Of a stretch of 64,000 bases of DNA, positions 61,141-64,000 are shown piece by piece. Made by a program: the position numbers and the translations under genes. The DNA comes from Verrucomicrobiota bacterium (GTDB lineage: Bacteria > Verrucomicrobiota > Verrucomicrobiia > Opitutales > Opitutaceae): NCBI GenBank assembly GCA_023416735.1, contig JAEZGX010000037.1, positions 24,338 to 88,337 of the forward strand, read 5' to 3'. Below the pieces are notes generated by a model, which saw only the letters and a list, made by a program, of their open reading frames with translations, was not told the DNA's origin and made no database searches. Each line of letters starts with the position of its first letter. Position 1 is the first letter of the stretch.

Positions 61141-62544
61141 TCACGCCAGCACCTTCGCCCAGCGCTTGAACTGCCGCGCCACCTGCTTCGGTCCGGGCAT
61201 CCCCGTGCCTTCGCGTTTCGCCAGCGCCCGCTTCAAATCGAACACCTCCACCCAATCCCCCCCAAACGCCGGATGCACGTTCTGCACCGCATCCGTCGGC
61301 AACTGATCCAGCGCCACCGCATGCTCCTCCGCCAGCCGCACCACCGCGCCGACGGCATGATGCGCTTCGCGAAACGGCACGCCTTTCAACACCAAATAAT
61401 CCGCCAAATCCGTCGCCAACAGCGCCGGATCCGCCACCGCCGCCGCACACTTTTCGGCATACACTTTCATCCCGCCGACCGTCCCCGCCAGCACGTCCGC
61501 GCACAGCGCCGTCTGATCGAAGCTGTCGAAAACCGGCGGCTTATCTTCCTGCAAATCCCGGTTGTAGGTCAGCGGCAGTCCTTTCGCCAGCGTCAGCAGC
61601 GTATGCAGATTTCCCTGCAACCGCGCCGACTTCCCACGCAACAGCTCGCACGAATCCGGATTCTTCTTCTGCGGCATCAACGACGATCCCGTGCAAAACG
61701 CGTCCGGCAGCTCCACGAACTTGAACTCCGCGCTGCTCCACAAAATCAAATCCTCCGCGATTCGCGACGCATGCACGCCAAACATCGCGCACGCATTCGC
61801 GAATTCGATGAACAGGTCGCGATCCGCCACCGTGTCCATCGAGTTCTGCGACACCTGCGGACGCCCTTTCGCGTCCACAAATCCGAGCGCTTTCGCCGTA
61901 AACTCGCGATCGATCGGCAGCGTCGTCCCCGCGATCGCGCCCGATCCGAGCGGACACCAGTTCGCATGCTCCGCCACGTCGTAAAACCGCTGCCGGTCAC
62001 GCTCCAGCATCTCCAGCCACGCAAACAAATGATGCGCCAGATACACCGGCTGCGCCCGCTGCAGATGCGTGTATCCAGGAATCAATACCTCCCGATTCGC
62101 CTCCGCCGCCGCCAGCAACGCCCGCTCCGCGCCCTTGATCTTCTCCGCCAGCACGCCGCACGCATGCTTGAAAAACAGCCGCATGTCTGTCGCCACTTGA
62201 TCGTTCCGGCTCCGCGCCGTGTGCAACTTCGCGGCCGCCGGCACGCGCTTCGTCAGCGCCTGCTCGATGTTCATGTGCACGTCTTCGAGTTTCGTGTCCC
62301 AGCGAAACTTCCCCGCCTCGATCTCCGCCAAAATCGCATCGAGCCCCGCATGAATCGCGTCGCGCTCCTCGTTCGTGATCAGCCCCACGTGCGCCAGCAT
62401 CGCCGAATGCGCCTTGCTTCCCGCGACATCGAACGGCGCCAGCCGCCGGTCAAACGACACCGACTCGCTGAACTGCAGCATGAGTTCCGCCGGCCCCGCC
62501 GAGAACCGCCCGCCCCATGTCACTTGAGAAGCTTTCTTCGCCAT
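61141..62544 (-). CDS. argH: Argininosuccinate lyase
   Basis: Cleaves argininosuccinate to arginine and fumarate, the last step of arginine synthesis. The 467-residue protein has the fumarase/aspartase-superfamily signature [13 protein letters not shown] near residue 285, plus [30 protein letters not shown] and [14 protein letters not shown] 62544 ([15 protein letters not shown]) gives the usual length. No other arg gene is adjacent. Confidence 0.95.
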   Translation of the reverse strand: MAKKASQVTWGGRFSAGPAELMLQFSESVSFDRRLAPFDVAGSKAHSAMLAHVGLITNEERDAIHAGLDAILAEIEAGKFRWDTKLEDVHMNIEQALTKRVPAAAKLHTARSRNDQVATDMRLFFKHACGVLAEKIKGAERALLAAAEANREVLIPGYTHLQRAQPVYLAHHLFAWLEMLERDRQRFYDVAEHANWCPLGSGAIAGTTLPIDREFTAKALGFVDAKGRPQVSQNSMDTVADRDLFIEFANACAMFGVHASRIAEDLILWSSAEFKFVELPDAFCTGSSLMPQKKNPDSCELLRGKSARLQGNLHTLLTLAKGLPLTYNRDLQEDKPPVFDSFDQTALCADVLAGTVGGMKVYAEKCAAAVADPALLATDLADYLVLKGVPFREAHHAVGAVVRLAEEHAVALDQLPTDAVQNVHPAFGGDWVEVFDLKRALAKREGTGMPGPKQVARQFKRWAKVLA

Positions 62545-62590
62545 AAGTCCGTCGACACCACCGCCCCCCGCCCCTCCCCGCAACGCAAAA

Positions 62591-62621
62591 TCCAACGGGG
62601 ACAGGCCTCAGCCCCGTCCCC
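62591..62621. repeat. Hairpin AACGGGGAC/GTCCCCGTT
   Basis: A perfect 9-bp stem (62591-62599 with 62613-62621) enclosing a smaller GGC/GCC hairpin, in the divergent spacer between argH and the gene at 62666. Likely one more palindromic spacer element. Confidence 0.65.
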
Positions 62622-62665
62622 GTTCCCTTATTGATTAACCTCCCTCTCCTCCCAAATTCCCGTCC

Positions 62666-63112
62666 ATGCCTTTCCGCCAGTTGTTAGCCTTCGCCTTCCT
62701 GGCCACCCTCACCGCCGCCGCCGAACTCCCCCTCGATCGTTACAACCGCGTCGACATCGCCGACGCCAAAACCTCCATCTACATCGGCAGCATCACGATG
62801 AAGCTGCCCCCCTTCATCCGCGAAAACGGCGTCTATTCCGCCGCCTATCAAGCGAAGGTTTTCCCTTACTTCTTCTACAACGAAAGCGGCACGCTCTCGA
62901 TCGAGATTCCCGACGACACCCTTCGCGCCCTCGAACGCGGCGAGGTCATCCAGTTCACCGGCCGCGCCTTCAACGACGACGGCGAAGAACGCCACGTCGA
63001 GGGCCGCGCGATCCCCGACGGCCCCAACTCCCTCTCCGGCTCAATCAAGGTCCGCGTCTTCGTCTCCAAAAAAATCCAGCTCATCTTCAACACCACCTAC
63101 CGCTTCCCGTAG
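62666..63112 (+). CDS. Secreted hypothetical protein, beta-rich
   Basis: A 148-residue protein with signal peptide (LLAFAFLATLTAAAE) and a beta-rich mature part starting LPLDRYNRVDIADAKTSIYI and ending FVSKKIQLIFNTTYRF. The alternation of aromatic and charged residues suggests a small periplasmic beta-sandwich. I do not recognise the family. It is divergent from argH and convergent with the OsmC gene. Confidence 0.72.
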   Translation: MPFRQLLAFAFLATLTAAAELPLDRYNRVDIADAKTSIYIGSITMKLPPFIRENGVYSAAYQAKVFPYFFYNESGTLSIEIPDDTLRALERGEVIQFTGRAFNDDGEERHVEGRAIPDGPNSLSGSIKVRVFVSKKIQLIFNTTYRFP

Positions 63113-63130
63113 GCGGACGGCCCGCACCGC

Positions 63131-63541
63131 TCACTCCGCCCAGTGAAACACCACCGGCGTCTCCACGGACGGATGGAGACTGTGATGCACCGGACAATTA
63201 TGCGCGATCGCCTCCAGCCATTCCGCCAACGGATCGGTCTTCTTGATCGGCATCCAAAACTGAGCCGCCAGCCGCACGACCCTCCGCGGCGCCTCCGCTG
63301 ACATTTCTTTCGTCACCTCGAAACGGATACGGCCCAGCTCCACGCCTTTCTTCTTCGCCGCAATTCCCATCGTCGTCACCACGCAGGTCGCATACGACGT
63401 CGCCAACAAATCCGTCGGCGAAAACGCCTCCCCGCGCCCCATGTTGTCTTTCGGCGCATCCGTATTCAGCTCGCATCCCGACGGCCCATGCACCGCCACG
63501 CAGTGCAACTCGCCTTGATATTCGCCCGTGATTTTGACCAT
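63131..63541 (-). CDS. OsmC-family thiol peroxidase-like protein
   Basis: A 136-residue OsmC/Ohr-fold protein. The two active-site cysteines are present: SYATCVVTTMGIAAKKKG and AIAHNCPVHHSLHPS. EAFSPTDLLATSYATC is the typical helix start. Members reduce organic hydroperoxides. ATG 63541 (MVKITGEYQG) is preferred to the 150-codon frame. Confidence 0.9.
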   Translation of the reverse strand: MVKITGEYQGELHCVAVHGPSGCELNTDAPKDNMGRGEAFSPTDLLATSYATCVVTTMGIAAKKKGVELGRIRFEVTKEMSAEAPRRVVRLAAQFWMPIKKTDPLAEWLEAIAHNCPVHHSLHPSVETPVVFHWAE

Positions 63542-63592
63542 CCCGCGAGCCTCACGCGCTTCCGCCGCTTGGCAATCCCGCAACCGCCGAGC

Positions 63593-63913
63593 TCACAACG
63601 CCGACGCCGCCCACGGCGGCACCGGCACTTCGCGATCCACGCCATAATCCATCAGCAGATTCTGCAACCACGGCCGATTCGCGGAACACTGCGCCAGTCG
63701 CACATAGGTCTGCCCCTCGCGTTGCGTGAGCTCATACCGCTCCACTCGCACCATGATCGGCTCCGGCTCGCCGTGCAGCGCACACACGACTTCCGCGCTC
63801 TTGTTTTTCGAATCCAGCTTCAAGGTCCGCACTTCGCCATAACGCGCGATGCGTTGATTGATGAAACTCTGCGCCGCCTTGCTCGCGATCGCATCCTTCG
63901 CCGCGGAGAACAT
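63593..63913 (-). CDS. Hypothetical protein, small, basic
   Basis: A 106-residue protein without signal or membrane segments, starting MFSAAKDAIASKAAQSFINQ. A beta-rich middle (VRTLKLDSKNKSAEVVCALH, IMVRVERYELTQ) suggests an alpha/beta fold of unknown function. ATG 63913 is preferred, with GGGAGGG 13 bp upstream. It lies 51 bp upstream of the OsmC gene on the same strand. Confidence 0.65.
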   Translation of the reverse strand: MFSAAKDAIASKAAQSFINQRIARYGEVRTLKLDSKNKSAEVVCALHGEPEPIMVRVERYELTQREGQTYVRLAQCSANRPWLQNLLMDYGVDREVPVPPWAASAL

Positions 63914-63967
63914 CCCGCCATAGAATCCCTCCCCCGCGCATTTGTTCCTGGGCCTCACCCCATTGCA

Positions 63968-64000
63968 GGGGCGGGGGGGGCCGCCCCCCCCCCCCCCGCC
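63968..64000. other. G/C-only low-complexity window end
   Basis: The last 33 bases contain only G and C, with long runs of G then C that are mutually complementary. This is unlike the rest of the window and could be an assembly or sequencing artefact at a contig edge. Confidence 0.6.

Noticed and set aside
1..64000. tRNA, rRNA, insertion sequences, prophage genes
   Set aside because: I looked for tRNA T-loop and acceptor patterns, transposase and integrase motifs and phage structural genes in all frames and saw none that held up.

Overview
The window is GC-rich (roughly 65 % by eye) chromosomal DNA. It most resembles the Opitutaceae (Verrucomicrobiota). The supporting evidence is a giant GreA of the type shared with Chlamydiae, didermal envelope genes (lpxB, lolCD, a YdbH-YnbE-YdbL set), a glucuronoxylan cluster of GH52, GH8, GH8 and GH67 enzymes, and intergenic spacers full of short-period repeats. 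The taxonomic call is an inference; there is no rRNA gene in the window. I found no tRNA, transposase, prophage or CRISPR array.

Layout. 0-5 kb: an HDOD protein, then on the minus strand a DUF1264 protein, an FAD-dependent desaturase-like enzyme and a small ATP-dependent DNA ligase, followed by a 416-bp non-coding leader and a small unknown gene with a strong AGGAGG site. 5-10 kb, plus strand: an RsmB-like methyltransferase, a second methyltransferase carrying an AT-rich palindromic insert, a thioredoxin-fold protein, a HemX/CcsA-like membrane protein and hemA. 10-19.6 kb, minus strand: a large hybrid histidine kinase, then lysS-lolC-lolD-(Gfo/Idh)-lpxB, a lipid A and lipoprotein-export block. 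19.6-30.2 kb: a glucuronoxylan-utilisation cluster (GH67, lipoprotein, two GH8, GPH symporter, GH52) with a divergent LacI regulator. 30.2-32.9 kb: a split LigD pair (phosphoesterase plus ligase, then polymerase). 33-42.5 kb: a CE2-type esterase, a Tat-exported Gfo/Idh oxidoreductase, a TolB-like propeller protein, a TonB-dependent receptor, an MFS exporter and an aspartyl-protease/PDZ lipoprotein. 42.6-50.8 kb: a second RsmB, giant greA, a small membrane protein, an ArsR-methyltransferase fusion, a TPR lipoprotein, a DUF2892 protein, a gamma-carbonic anhydrase and a CNT nucleoside transporter. 50.8-64 kb: ydbH-ynbE-ydbL, glgP, mutL, a membrane protein, a decayed patch, an atypical EF-G, argH, a secreted hypothetical, OsmC and a final small gene.

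How it fits together. The xylan cluster would trim oligoxylosides in the periplasm (both GH8 enzymes and GH67 have apparent signal peptides), import products through the GPH symporter and finish xylobiose in the cytoplasm with the leaderless GH52 enzyme, probably under the divergent LacI protein. The CE2 esterase could add deacetylation.

The most unusual signal is in the spacers. At least five sequence families of short tandem units (mostly exactly 7 bp) occur, often as two inverted arms: NNTAAGC/GCTTANN, AAGNNCC/GGNNCTT, AACYCNN/NNGRGTT, AATCNAA and ACAGAG-type. The AACYCNN family has also entered the coding sequences of rsmB and mutL. A separate AT-rich two-site palindrome (arms TTGTAATACA) lies in a promoter-like spacer and, in a second copy, inside a methyltransferase gene.
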